A stretch of 64,000 nucleotides of DNA from the NCBI GenBank assembly GCA_015233465.1, contig JADFXP010000002.1, forward strand, positions 1 through 64,000. The letters are read 5' to 3'. Below are positions 1 through 7,531 of the stretch, one piece after another (position 1 is the stretch's first letter; each line of letters opens with the position of its first letter). This DNA comes from Candidatus Magnetominusculus dajiuhuensis (GTDB lineage: Bacteria > Nitrospirota > Thermodesulfovibrionia > Thermodesulfovibrionales > Magnetobacteriaceae). The notes under the pieces were generated by a model. The model was not told the DNA's origin. It was given only the letters and a program-made list of their open reading frames with translations, and made no database searches. The translations under genes and the position numbers were made by a program.

Positions 1-36
1 ACCAATAGATAATTCAATAGTTTTTTCGTTTCTCAT
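1..36 (-). CDS. 5' end of an unidentified gene, cut by the window edge
   Basis: Twelve codons read leftward off the window edge, starting MRNEKTIELSIG. The start is supported by a strong Shine-Dalgarno sequence, AAAGGAG on the minus strand, at about 44-50. Too little protein is visible to name a family. It is divergent from the small membrane protein that starts at 269. Confidence 0.55.
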   Translation of the reverse strand, partial: MRNEKTIELSIG

Positions 37-94
37 AATTTTTCTCCTTTTATATGAAATCATTATAATATGAGTGTAAATTATATTATCGTTC

Positions 95-112
95 CAAAAG
101 TAGTCACTTTTG
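95..112. promoter_or_regulatory. palindrome in the divergent upstream region, possible operator
   Basis: CAAAAGT and ACTTTTG form a 7-bp inverted repeat around a 4-base centre, between the partial leftward gene and the gene at 269. The position suits a repressor site. No regulator gene adjoins it and no second strict copy was found, so function is a guess. Confidence 0.25.
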
Positions 113-125
113 ACAATATTTTTTC

Positions 126-154
126 TTGACGATTTTTATATATTTTTTTAGATT
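126..154 (+). promoter_or_regulatory. candidate sigma-70 promoter for the small membrane protein
   Basis: TTGACG at 126-131 and TAGATT at 149-154 are separated by 17 bases. In such AT-rich sequence a match of this quality can occur by chance. Confidence 0.3.
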
Positions 155-268
155 TATATCACTATAAATATTTCTTATCCAAATTAAAGTCTTCTCACAA
201 AAATTCCGATACAGTTGGTATATATCTTGCATCAATATCTTTCAGATGCTTATTAAAAGGAGGCAGTC

Positions 269-541
269 ATGAGTAAGATATTAATTGAAAGAGGCAATAT
301 ATTATCAGAAAGTTTTTTTATGACAGACGATAAAGAATTATGTAATTTTTCTTTTAGCAGTATAATTGGAAATATAGCAGTTGTGCTTGTTTTATCTGTT
401 GCAGGATGTCTGTGTATAGGGCTTCCTTGGTATATGTTTACTGTTGCAGGGCCAGTTAAGGCAATTGCAGGAGCAGCAATTGCAGTCTTTATTTGGGTCA
501 TTTCTGGAGCTATTTTACGAGGAATATTTAATACTCAATAG
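269..541 (+). CDS. small two-helix membrane protein, unknown function
   Basis: A 90-residue protein not recognised as any family. About 30 polar N-terminal residues are followed by two hydrophobic stretches, near residues 33-57 and 60-84, split by a Gly/Pro turn, which suggests a small inner-membrane protein with two helices. The start is supported by AAGGAGG at 257-263, six bases before ATG. It converges on the dCMP deaminase gene with a gap of only 14 bases. No signal peptidase site, metal motif or catalytic motif is visible. Confidence 0.6.
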   Translation: MSKILIERGNILSESFFMTDDKELCNFSFSSIIGNIAVVLVLSVAGCLCIGLPWYMFTVAGPVKAIAGAAIAVFIWVISGAILRGIFNTQ

Positions 542-546
542 GTCAA

Positions 547-588
547 ACAGCCTTGTTATAGGGATAATAAGTCTATAGGCAGGGCTGT
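547..588. terminator. hairpin between two convergent genes
   Basis: ACAGCC (547-552) pairs with GGCTGT (583-588), and TATAG/CTATA can extend the stem inside. It overlaps the end of the deaminase gene and lies where transcription from both sides should stop. There is no clear T-run, so intrinsic termination is only possible. Confidence 0.3.
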
Positions 589-1017
589 AATTATTTCCCC
601 ACTAGGGGATAAATATACCACCTTTGACAATTGGGCATTACTTATCATCCTTCTGCATAATAGGCACGGGTGGCCATTAGCAAGCCTGCCGTCATCTTCA
701 AACCCTGCAATATATATAGTTCCTTCCTTCATTCTCTCAAGTGAGGCATTAATGATTGCATTTTGTTCTGCATGAACTGCTACGCATAGCTCATACCGCT
801 CACCTGATGGGACATTTAGCTCTTGTCTTCTGCATTTCCCAGTATCAAGACAATTCGCAGCGCTTCGAGCAGAACCATTATAACCAGTGCTGATAATTAC
901 CTCGTCTTTGACAATAATTGCCCCGTATCTCCTTCGCAGACATGTTGAACGAGTTGATACAACCTTTGCAATCTCTAAAAAATATTCATCCCAAGAAGGT
1001 CTGATTCTTTTGGTCAT
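556..1017 (-). CDS. deoxycytidylate (dCMP) deaminase, ComEB-type
   Basis: This 153-residue protein matches the zinc-dependent cytidine/deoxycytidylate deaminase fold. The HAE motif in VAVHAEQNA gives the zinc-binding His and the proton-shuttling Glu, and PCLLCRR supplies the two zinc-binding Cys. Extra Cys residues in the N-terminal half (ANCLDTGKCRR) are typical of dCMP deaminases, which often carry a second zinc site. The expected reaction is dCMP to dUMP plus ammonia, feeding thymidylate synthesis. The start follows a GGGGG-rich Shine-Dalgarno at about 1029-1033 on the minus strand. It is transcribed alone, divergently from fabG. A ComE-type competence role is possible but no competence genes are near. 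Confidence 0.88.
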   Translation of the reverse strand: MTKRIRPSWDEYFLEIAKVVSTRSTCLRRRYGAIIVKDEVIISTGYNGSARSAANCLDTGKCRRQELNVPSGERYELCVAVHAEQNAIINASLERMKEGTIYIAGFEDDGRLANGHPCLLCRRMISNAQLSKVVYLSPSGEIITALPIDLLSL

Positions 1018-1094
1018 AAATATGACACCCCCTGTTAATTTATTGAATGGTAGGTATATTATATAAATATTTCAGTTGATAAAAGCGACTTTTT

Positions 1095-1123
1095 TTGATA
1101 CTGGATTATTTTTATTATATTTT
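1095..1123 (+). promoter_or_regulatory. candidate promoter of the fab cluster
   Basis: TTGATA at 1095-1100 and TATTTT at 1118-1123 have a 17-base spacer and lie about 40 bases before the fabG start. The -10 box is imperfect. Confidence 0.33.
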
Positions 1124-1164
1124 GATAAAATAACAAAATTGTTTTTCAGAGACGGAGGTGTGTA

Positions 1165-1911
1165 ATGGAAAGGAAAGTTGCTTTGATAACAGGTTCTGCA
1201 AGAGGAATTGGTAAGGAGATAGCCTTAACGTTTGCTAAAAAGGGTGATATAGATATTGTTGTAGCTGATATTAATCTTGATGATTCTAAGGCTACGGCTA
1301 TTGAAATTCAAAAACTTGGCTTTTCAGGTCTTGTGGCAGAGCCATTTAAGTTAAATGTAGCGGATTCTGCTTCTGTTACAGAGGTTTTTAAACAGATAAT
1401 GGATAAATTTGGCAGGCTTGATATTCTTGTAAATAATGCTGGTATAACTCGTGACACTATTATATTAAGGATGAAGGATGAGGATTGGGAGAGCGTGCTG
1501 GATATAAATCTTAAAGGGGCATTTTTGTGCAGCCGTGAGGCAATCAAGATTATGTCAAAGCAGAGATATGGGAGGATTGTGAATATTTCATCCGTTGTCG
1601 CGTTTATGGGCAATGCTGGTCAGGTTAATTATTCAGCTTCAAAGGCAGGACTTCTTGGACTTACAAAATCTCTGGCACGAGAATATGCAAAAAGGGGTAT
1701 CACGGTTAATGCAGTTGCCCCTGGGTTTATCAAGACAGCAATGACTGATTCGCTTCCTGATAAGGTCAAAGAAGAAATGATGGGAGCAATACCAGTCGGA
1801 AGATTTGGAGAGGCACAAGATGTTGCAAATGCAGTTTCATTTCTTGCTTCAGTAGAGGCAGAATATATAACTGGAAATGTTATTCATGTAAATGGCGGAA
1901 TGTATATGTAA
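1165..1911 (+). CDS. fabG: 3-oxoacyl-[acyl-carrier-protein] reductase
   Basis: Classical short-chain dehydrogenase of 248 residues, the usual FabG length. The NADPH-binding TGSARGIG is at residues 9-16, NNAG at 90-93, and the catalytic Ser (about 143), Tyr156 and Lys160 are in place. It reduces 3-oxoacyl-ACP in each round of type II fatty-acid elongation in the cytoplasm. A Shine-Dalgarno GGAGG precedes the ATG. It heads fabG-acpP-fabF-rnc. The usual upstream partners fabD, fabH, plsX and rpmF are absent, since the neighbour upstream is a divergent deaminase. Many SDR enzymes resemble FabG, but the adjoining acpP and fabF make this assignment firm. Confidence 0.95.
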   Translation: MERKVALITGSARGIGKEIALTFAKKGDIDIVVADINLDDSKATAIEIQKLGFSGLVAEPFKLNVADSASVTEVFKQIMDKFGRLDILVNNAGITRDTIILRMKDEDWESVLDINLKGAFLCSREAIKIMSKQRYGRIVNISSVVAFMGNAGQVNYSASKAGLLGLTKSLAREYAKRGITVNAVAPGFIKTAMTDSLPDKVKEEMMGAIPVGRFGEAQDVANAVSFLASVEAEYITGNVIHVNGGMYM

Positions 1912-2043
1912 AAATAAAATATTGCAAAAAAGTAATTCATAAAGGTATTATATCTGGGCAGGCGTAAGGTATGAGTTAGATATAATTCTTTTTTTATAGA
2001 GTTAGATATTATATAAAATAATTTTTGGGAGGTTTTATTCATT

Positions 2044-2271
2044 ATGGAACAAAAGGTAAAAGAGATAATTGCTAAGCAGCTCGGAGTAAATATTACTGAG
2101 GTTACTCCAGAGGCTTCATTTATGGATGATCTTGGAGCAGATTCATTGGATACAGTAGAGTTAGTTATGGAACTTGAAAAGGAATTTAATGTTGAGATTC
2201 CAGATGAGGATGCAGAAAAGATAACAAAGGTTCAGGAAGCAATAGATTATATTAAGAAAAAAAGCAAATAG
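2044..2271 (+). CDS. acpP: acyl carrier protein
   Basis: A 75-residue acidic helical protein with the phosphopantetheine site GADSLD, where Ser34 is the attachment residue. Length and sequence (helix [15 protein letters not shown]) match standard ACPs. It carries growing acyl chains for FabG, FabF and lipid synthesis. The start follows GGGAGG. It lies 132 bases after fabG and 70 bases before fabF, and the second gap contains a repeat-like sequence. The operon order fabG-acpP-fabF is widely conserved. Confidence 0.97.
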   Translation: MEQKVKEIIAKQLGVNITEVTPEASFMDDLGADSLDTVELVMELEKEFNVEIPDEDAEKITKVQEAIDYIKKKSK

Positions 2272-2325
2272 GTTGTTGGGCGACACCCTCATCCGTAAAT
2301 AATAAAACGCAGGGCTGCACCCATA
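2272..2325 (+). repeat. GC-rich repeat between acpP and fabF (family C/B-like)
   Basis: It starts GTTGTTGGGCGACACCC, which matches 14 of 17 positions of a sequence inside trpE (52799-52815, + strand). It ends with AGGGCTGCACCC, which resembles the core of the repeat inside dnaE (10131-10163). It is clearly GC-richer than its surroundings. Family membership is my inference from hand alignment. Confidence 0.4.
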
Positions 2326-2341
2326 AAAAAAGGTATAGAAA

Positions 2342-3586
2342 ATGAATAGGAATAGGGTTGTAGTAACTGGTGTTGGGATAATTGCCCCGACAGGAACAGG
2401 TGTTGAAAAGTCATGGAATAACTTGTTATCGGGCCAATCAGGGATCGGCAAGCTGACAAGGTTTGATTGTACTAATCTGCCTGTAAAGATTGCTGGTCAG
2501 GTTGAAGATTTTGATCCATTAGACTTTATCAATCCTAAAGAAATAAAAAAGATGGATAGGTTTATACATCTTGCTATTGGGGCTTCGTCATTTGCTATGG
2601 AAGACTCTGGGTTAAAGATAAGCGCTGAAAAAGCAGATCGTGTCGGAGTCATAATAGGTTCTGGGATGGGCGGTCTTCCTGCAATTGAGCAGTATCATTT
2701 GGAATATGAAAAATATGGGTATAAGCGTGTAACTCCATTTTTTATACCTATGTTGATAATAAATCTTGCAGCAGGAAATGTGTCTATGAGATTTGGGGCA
2801 AAGGGTCCTAACTCAGCAGTAGCTACAGCGTGTGCAAGCGGGAATCATGCAATTGGCGATGCCTTTAGGGTGATTCAGCGCGGAGAGGCAGATGCTATGA
2901 TTGCAGGAGGCACTGAAAGTGTAATAACAGGTCTTGGAATGGCTGGATTTGCAGTAATGAAGGCACTTTCAAGGAGAAATGACGAGCCGACAAAGGCAAG
3001 CCGACCGTTTGATGGAGCAAGAGATGGGTTTGTCATGGGCGAGGGTTCAGGTATTATAATACTGGAAAAGTTAGAACATGCCCTTGATCGCGGCGCTAAG
3101 ATATATGCTGAGATGGTAGGATATGGAATGAGCGGAGACGCTTATCATATAACATCGCCAGCACCAGAAGGCGAGGGGGCAGCGCGTTGTATGAGATATA
3201 CATTAAAAGACGCTGGAGTTGAGCCTGAGGTTGTTGATTATATAAACGCGCATGGAACATCTACAAAGTTTAATGATGAAAATGAAACAGCGGCAATAAA
3301 AACCGTATTTGGCAAACATGCCTATAAATTAGCAGTAAGTTCGACAAAATCAATGACAGGTCATTTATTAGGCGCAGCAGGGGGAATTGAGGCAGTTATA
3401 ACTGCTTTAAGCATACAAAACTCTATCGCGCCTCCAACGATAAATCTTGAGAATCCTGATCCTGAATGTGATCTCGATTATATTCCTCATAAGAGCCGAA
3501 AGATGGATATAAGATATGCAATGTCTAATGCCTTTGGTTTTGGAGGGACAAATGCGTGTCTTTTATTCAGAAGATTCACAGACTGA
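2342..3586 (+). CDS. fabF: 3-oxoacyl-[acyl-carrier-protein] synthase II
   Basis: Condensing enzyme of 414 residues with the full Cys-His-His triad: Cys164 in TACASG, His304 in NAHGTST and His341 in GHLLGAAGG, plus Lys336. It extends acyl-ACP with malonyl-ACP by decarboxylative condensation, and FabF-type enzymes also adjust unsaturated chain length with temperature. It follows acpP in the fab cluster. Its 3' end overlaps the proposed rnc start by 35 bases, which suggests translational coupling. FabB and FabF share the triad. The acpP-fabF order and overall sequence favour FabF. Confidence 0.95.
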   Translation: MNRNRVVVTGVGIIAPTGTGVEKSWNNLLSGQSGIGKLTRFDCTNLPVKIAGQVEDFDPLDFINPKEIKKMDRFIHLAIGASSFAMEDSGLKISAEKADRVGVIIGSGMGGLPAIEQYHLEYEKYGYKRVTPFFIPMLIINLAAGNVSMRFGAKGPNSAVATACASGNHAIGDAFRVIQRGEADAMIAGGTESVITGLGMAGFAVMKALSRRNDEPTKASRPFDGARDGFVMGEGSGIIILEKLEHALDRGAKIYAEMVGYGMSGDAYHITSPAPEGEGAARCMRYTLKDAGVEPEVVDYINAHGTSTKFNDENETAAIKTVFGKHAYKLAVSSTKSMTGHLLGAAGGIEAVITALSIQNSIAPPTINLENPDPECDLDYIPHKSRKMDIRYAMSNAFGFGGTNACLLFRRFTD

Positions 3587-4310
3587 AGGTTTTAGTAAAC
3601 ATGCGTCTTCCGAAATACTTGAGCAGGCGATAAATTATACCTTTAAAGATAAAAATCTCTTAAAAGAGGCGCTGACTCACAGGTCATATTATCATGAAAA
3701 CCCAAATAAGGCAAGACAGTTTAATGAGCGTATTGAGTTTTTAGGCGATGCGGTATTAGGATTGGTAATTGCTCATGCTTTATATAGTGAGAGGGGATGT
3801 TATGATGAGTCAAGGATGTCAAAGATTAAGTCGTTTTTGGTATCAGGAGAGACCCTTTCACAGATAGCAGAAGGAATGGGAATTGCAGCGTCTATGCGTC
3901 TTGGCAAGGGAGAGGAGCAGTCGGGCGGAAGAAAGAAGATTTCGATACTTGCAAATGCGCTTGAGGCATTAATTGGCGCGGTGTTTTTGGATGGCGGGTA
4001 TAAGGATGCAAGCAAGGTAGTAATGTCATTTTTTGATGAAATTTTTAAAAAGGTTTTAGCTGATCAGGTGTATTATGATTTCAAGTCAGAGTTGCAGGAG
4101 TTAAGTCAGGTAAGATATGCAAAATTGCCAGAGTATAGGTTGACGGAAGAATCAGGTGATGATCATGATAAGACGTTTACATATGCGGTATATTTAAATG
4201 GTATTCAATATGGCAGTGGTACTGGGAAGAATAAAAAGACTGCGCAGATAAATGCAGCGCGTTGTGCACTTGAGAACCCGTTATTAGGTGTAGTCTCTGT
4301 ATGTAAATAA
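3552..4310 (+). CDS. rnc: ribonuclease III
   Basis: Double-strand-specific endoribonuclease of about 252 residues that processes rRNA precursors and structured mRNAs. The signature NERIEFLGD is at residues 58-66 with the metal-binding acidic residues, and the second acidic site is in NALEALIGAVFLDGG. A C-terminal dsRNA-binding domain (about residues 175-248) ends KKTAQINAARCALE. The frame is open further upstream, but ATG at 3552 is preferred because GGAGGGA lies just before it and the protein then has normal length. It overlaps fabF by 35 bases. An rnc gene directly after fabF is seen in several phyla. Confidence 0.93.
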   Translation: MRVFYSEDSQTEGFSKHASSEILEQAINYTFKDKNLLKEALTHRSYYHENPNKARQFNERIEFLGDAVLGLVIAHALYSERGCYDESRMSKIKSFLVSGETLSQIAEGMGIAASMRLGKGEEQSGGRKKISILANALEALIGAVFLDGGYKDASKVVMSFFDEIFKKVLADQVYYDFKSELQELSQVRYAKLPEYRLTEESGDDHDKTFTYAVYLNGIQYGSGTGKNKKTAQINAARCALENPLLGVVSVCK

Positions 4311-4403
4311 TGGGTTCAAAGGGAAAATAATTCAAACTTTTTATAAAAAAGTTTACAAAAAGGCCCTTTGCGGGTGCCCGTAGATGAAAAGGGCAGAGCC
4401 CTC
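4311..4403 (+). repeat. dispersed repeat family A, copy 1
   Basis: Begins TGGGTTCAAAGGG and ends GGGCAGAGCCCTC, the two ends shared by this family. The middle carries an extra AT-rich segment compared with compact copies such as 57071-57120. It lies directly before purM and ends 12 bases before that start codon. The segment GCCCGTAGATGAAAAGGGCA is shared, in inverse orientation, with copy 7 near 49780. Confidence 0.7.
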
Positions 4404-4415
4404 AAAATAAATTAA

Positions 4416-5423
4416 ATGAAAAAAAGTTTAACATATAAAGATGCTGGGGTAGATATAAAAGAGGCGGACAAGTTAATTGCCTCAATTTCTTCTATGGCGA
4501 AAAAGACCTATAGACCAGAGGTAGTAACGGGTATAGGTTCATTTGGGGCGTTATTTGCACTTGATATAATTAAATATAAAGAGCCTGTGATAGTAAGCGG
4601 TACTGATGGGGTTGGAACAAAGCTGGATATAGCGATAATGATGGATGTACATGACACGATAGGGATAGATTTAGTCGCAATGTGTGTAAATGATATAATC
4701 ACATCAGGGGCAGAGCCGTTATTTTTCCTTGATTATCTTGCAACTTCAAAGTTAAGGGCTGAGCAAGGGAGTCAGATAATAAAGGGAATAGCAGAGGGAT
4801 GTTTACAGGCAGGATGTTCGTTGATTGGTGGAGAGACTGCGGAGATGCCCGGGTTCTATCCTGAAGGTGTGTATGATTTATCGGGATTTGCGGTTGGGGT
4901 AGTAGAGAAGAGTGAGATAATAAATGGTGCAGATATTAAGGCAGGGGATGTGATAATTGGGCTTCCTTCAAGAGGGGTACACAGTAATGGATTTTCACTT
5001 GTAAGAAAGACGTTGTTTGAACATGCTGGGATGGATGTAGCGACAAATGTTAAAGAACTTGGTAAGACAATAGGTAAGGCGCTGCTTGAGCCTACAATAA
5101 TATATGTAAAGACGGTAGAAGAGATAAAGAAAAGGGTAAAGATAAAGGGAATGGCGCATATAACAGGCGGAGGGATAACGGATAATCTGCCACGAACGCT
5201 GCCAAAAGGTCTTGGTGCGGAGATTGACCGTTCAAGTTGGGAAGTGCCTGCGATTTTTAGGTTGATTCAGGAAAAGGGTAATATTGCTGATAATGAGATG
5301 TTAAAGACATTTAATATGGGGATAGGGTTTATGATTGTTGTGGATAAAGAGGATGCGGAGAAGATTTCGGAATATAATGTTGTTGGAAGGGTAGTTGAGG
5401 GGGATGGGGTTAGGTATGTTTAG
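4416..5423 (+). CDS. purM: phosphoribosylformylglycinamidine cyclo-ligase (AIR synthetase)
   Basis: A 335-residue enzyme closing the imidazole ring in purine synthesis (FGAM + ATP to AIR). It has the PurM/ThiL superfamily motifs: GTDGVGTKLDIA for phosphate and ATP contacts, GGETAEMPGFY, the glycine-rich GLPSRGVHSNG, and HITGGGITDNLPR. Length is normal for the family. No strong Shine-Dalgarno precedes the ATG, and the upstream space is family A repeat. No other pur gene is visible. A Cdd1-like gene starts six bases after its stop. Confidence 0.95.
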   Translation: MKKSLTYKDAGVDIKEADKLIASISSMAKKTYRPEVVTGIGSFGALFALDIIKYKEPVIVSGTDGVGTKLDIAIMMDVHDTIGIDLVAMCVNDIITSGAEPLFFLDYLATSKLRAEQGSQIIKGIAEGCLQAGCSLIGGETAEMPGFYPEGVYDLSGFAVGVVEKSEIINGADIKAGDVIIGLPSRGVHSNGFSLVRKTLFEHAGMDVATNVKELGKTIGKALLEPTIIYVKTVEEIKKRVKIKGMAHITGGGITDNLPRTLPKGLGAEIDRSSWEVPAIFRLIQEKGNIADNEMLKTFNMGIGFMIVVDKEDAEKISEYNVVGRVVEGDGVRYV

Positions 5424-5428
5424 GATTT

Positions 5429-5698
5429 ATGATTAAATCAATCAAAAGTGAGTTATTAAAAATCCCCGGAGTTGGCAAAAGTATCTCTTTAGATTTACAA
5501 GATTTAGGAATTAAAACGATTGCAGATTTAAAGGATAAAAATCCTGAGAAATTATATGAACAGTCTAATAAACTTAAAAGAGTTGTACAAGATAGATGTT
5601 TATTATATGTATTTCGTTGTGCGGTATATTTTGCTAATCATGAAAATCCAGATCCTGAGAAATTGAAATGGTGGAATTGGAAGGATGTTAAGTTATAA
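5429..5698 (+). CDS. Cdd1-family helix-hairpin-helix protein
   Basis: An 89-residue protein whose first half reads as a helix-hairpin-helix (IPGVGKSISLDLQDLGI) and whose second half has the CLLYVFRCAVYFAN and LKWWNWKD blocks typical of the Pfam 'pathogenicity locus'/Cdd1 family. The HhH fold suggests non-specific DNA binding, but the cellular role of this family is not established. The start is six bases after purM, so it is probably co-transcribed. The pathogenicity-locus name is historical and says nothing about virulence here. Confidence 0.75.
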   Translation: MIKSIKSELLKIPGVGKSISLDLQDLGIKTIADLKDKNPEKLYEQSNKLKRVVQDRCLLYVFRCAVYFANHENPDPEKLKWWNWKDVKL

Positions 5699-5829
5699 AA
5701 TGGAGTTAGAACATTATATATTTATGGCACGAAAATTTAAGGCGTGATAACTTTTTTACATTCTGTGCATTTTTATTTAAAAAAAGTTGAAAGGTTTCCT
5801 GTTTTGTCATCGATTTGTAACATAGGGTG

Positions 5830-5838
5830 TGGTATAAT
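5830..5838 (+). promoter_or_regulatory. extended -10 promoter for the 110-residue protein
   Basis: TGG followed by TATAAT (5833-5838) forms a perfect extended -10 element. No good -35 is present, as is usual for this type. Transcription would begin near 5845, so the hairpin at 5851-5884 would fall in the 5' untranslated region. Confidence 0.5.
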
Positions 5839-5850
5839 AGATTATTTATT

Positions 5851-5884
5851 AGGGGGCAAATATTGTAAACAAGTGTCTGCCCCT
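5851..5884 (+). repeat. 5'-UTR hairpin similar to family D ends
   Basis: AGGGGGCA at the left and TGCCCCT at the right form a 7-bp stem (one extra G on the left) around an AT-rich loop. The arms resemble the GGGGCA/TGCCCC ends of the family D palindrome found in polA and the aminopeptidase. It lies between a promoter and a Shine-Dalgarno, so it may affect expression of the next gene. Confidence 0.4.
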
Positions 5885-5917
5885 CATTTATGCCAAAAAA
5901 TTTAAAGGAGGATTTTT

Positions 5918-6250
5918 ATGAGCCAATGTGACTCACCTCATGTTTATGGAGGAATAAGTAAACCAAAAATGGAGGAAATAATCTTAGAGTTAAAAAATAA
6001 TGGTTGTAGTATTACAGGGGCTAACCCATGGAATGTAGATGTTCATCAATTTGGTATAAAATTGAAAGGGACATGGAGTGGTGATACTGGTAAAAACTTG
6101 ACCGTAGAAGTTACAGATAAGTCTTTTTTGGTTCCATGTAGTATGATTTGGGATAAAATAGATCCTATTATGAAACATATAAATGGACTTTCTGAAGATT
6201 ATATTGCAGAGTTGAAGAATAAAAGAGAAGAGTCTCTTAACTTTTCCTAA
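5918..6250 (+). CDS. hypothetical cytoplasmic protein, 110 residues
   Basis: Not recognised. It is a soluble mixed-composition protein with no signal peptide, membrane segment or cofactor motif. The central part (about residues 40-75) has an alternating polar/hydrophobic pattern suggesting beta strands, and the C-terminal 30 residues look helical and charged. AAAGGAGGA precedes the ATG and an extended -10 promoter lies 80 bases upstream, so it is very likely a real, separately transcribed gene. The next gene (accA) is convergent. Confidence 0.6.
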   Translation: MSQCDSPHVYGGISKPKMEEIILELKNNGCSITGANPWNVDVHQFGIKLKGTWSGDTGKNLTVEVTDKSFLVPCSMIWDKIDPIMKHINGLSEDYIAELKNKREESLNFS

Positions 6251-6300
6251 TGCCAAGGAATAGGGGTTAAATCCAGTATTTTAATTTTATTTAGAGCATT

Positions 6301-6397
6301 CAAATAGGAGCATTCAGGTTTGTTTAATAGGTTTAATTGGGACAGCGACCATTTATATTGACAAAGCAAAGAAATAAATAGTCGCTCTCCCTATTTG
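6301..6397. repeat. nested inverted repeat between convergent genes
   Basis: GGGACAGCGACCATTTAT (6339-6356) faces ATAAATAGTCGCTCTCCC (6374-6391), with one unpaired base in each arm. An outer pair CAAATAGG (6301) / CCTATTTG (6390) encloses them. It lies between the 110-residue protein and accA, which converge. It may be a REP-like element, a bidirectional terminator, or both. Confidence 0.5.
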
Positions 6398-6410
6398 TCC
6401 TTTGTTTTAA

Positions 6411-6458
6411 GGGCTCTGCCCTCAAAATCCCGCAAGGGAACTCGTTCCCTTGACCCAT
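6411..6458 (-). repeat. dispersed repeat family A, copy 2
   Basis: Inverse orientation: GGGCTCTGCCCTC, then CCCGCAAGGGAACTCGTTCC, ending TTGACCCATT. Both family hairpins (GGGC-AGA-GCCC type and AAGGGAAC/GTTCCCTT) are intact. It lies just downstream of the accA stop. Confidence 0.75.
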
Positions 6459-6481
6459 TAAATTATATTTTATAGCTCACA

Positions 6482-7474
6482 TCAAGCCATCCCCATCTCC
6501 CTATCATCCATCTCCGTATATTCCCCAATACTCGTCAATTTATTATAGCGATTTTCAAGCAGTTCCTCAGTGCTATATGTCCTGAGTTCTTCAATGGAAT
6601 TTAATATAACCCTTTTTATATTTCTTGCAGCCTCATTATGATCCATATGTGCCCCGCCTTGCGGTTCTCTGATTATATCATCTATTATTCTAAAACTTAA
6701 TAGATCCCTTGAGGTTAGTTTCAATGCCTCTGCTGCTGTTGATAAATTTGTATTAGGCGACCCAGGCGTTACCTTCCATAATATCGCAGCGCATCCCTCT
6801 GGTGATATTACTGAATATATGGAATTCTCTAACATATATATCCTGTCTGCTACAGCAAGTGCTAACGCTCCACCGCTTCCGCCTTCTCCGATTACAATAG
6901 ATACTATCGGTACCTGAATCCCTGAAAGAGCCATCAAATTTGAGGCAATTGCCTCAGACTGGCCGCGTTCCTCTGCTCCTATACCAGGATATGCCCCTTG
7001 TGTGTCTATTAATGTTACTATTGGTATAGAAAATCGCTCTGCAAGTCTTATTAATCTTAACGCCTTCCTGTAACCCTCTGGATTTGGCTGCCCAAAATTT
7101 CTATATATCCGTTCCTTTAGACTCCTGCCTTTTTGATGACCAATTATCATCACACTTTGACCATTTATCTTTGAAAGACCGCCAACTATCGCAGGGTCAT
7201 CTGCAAATGCCCTGTCACCGTGCAGCTCTATAAATTCATCTGTAATTCTATTGATATAATCAAGCGTATATGGTCTGTCTGGATGACGCGCTACCTGACA
7301 TCTCTGCCATGGGGTGAGTTCTGAAAAAATCTTTGTGCGGAGTCTTGATACCTTTAATTCAAGATTAGCAAGCTCTGAGTCTACATCCTCACCTGCTTCC
7401 TTTGTCTGTCGAAGCTCCTCTATCTTATTTTCAATCTCTTCAAGAGGCTTTTCAAAGTCTAAATAAATTCTCAT
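6482..7474 (-). CDS. accA: acetyl-CoA carboxylase carboxyltransferase, alpha subunit
   Basis: A 330-residue AccA, slightly longer than the E. coli protein. The N-terminal helical segment (LDFEKPLEEIENKIEEL) and the carboxyltransferase core are typical: HPDRPYTLDYI, GDRAFADDPAIVGG, TLIDTQGAYPGIGAEERGQS and GEGGSGGALA. With AccD it transfers carboxyl from carboxybiotin to acetyl-CoA, giving malonyl-CoA. accD is not in the window. It is the third gene after dnaE and the TPR gene on the minus strand, and dnaE-accA linkage is common in proteobacteria. A family A repeat follows its stop. Confidence 0.95.
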   Translation of the reverse strand: MRIYLDFEKPLEEIENKIEELRQTKEAGEDVDSELANLELKVSRLRTKIFSELTPWQRCQVARHPDRPYTLDYINRITDEFIELHGDRAFADDPAIVGGLSKINGQSVMIIGHQKGRSLKERIYRNFGQPNPEGYRKALRLIRLAERFSIPIVTLIDTQGAYPGIGAEERGQSEAIASNLMALSGIQVPIVSIVIGEGGSGGALALAVADRIYMLENSIYSVISPEGCAAILWKVTPGSPNTNLSTAAEALKLTSRDLLSFRIIDDIIREPQGGAHMDHNEAARNIKRVILNSIEELRTYSTEELLENRYNKLTSIGEYTEMDDREMGMA

Positions 7475-7531
7475 CTTTAATAACCTTGTAAAGAAAAAAT
7501 AAAGATTCTTATTATAAATAAAAAATTTAGT

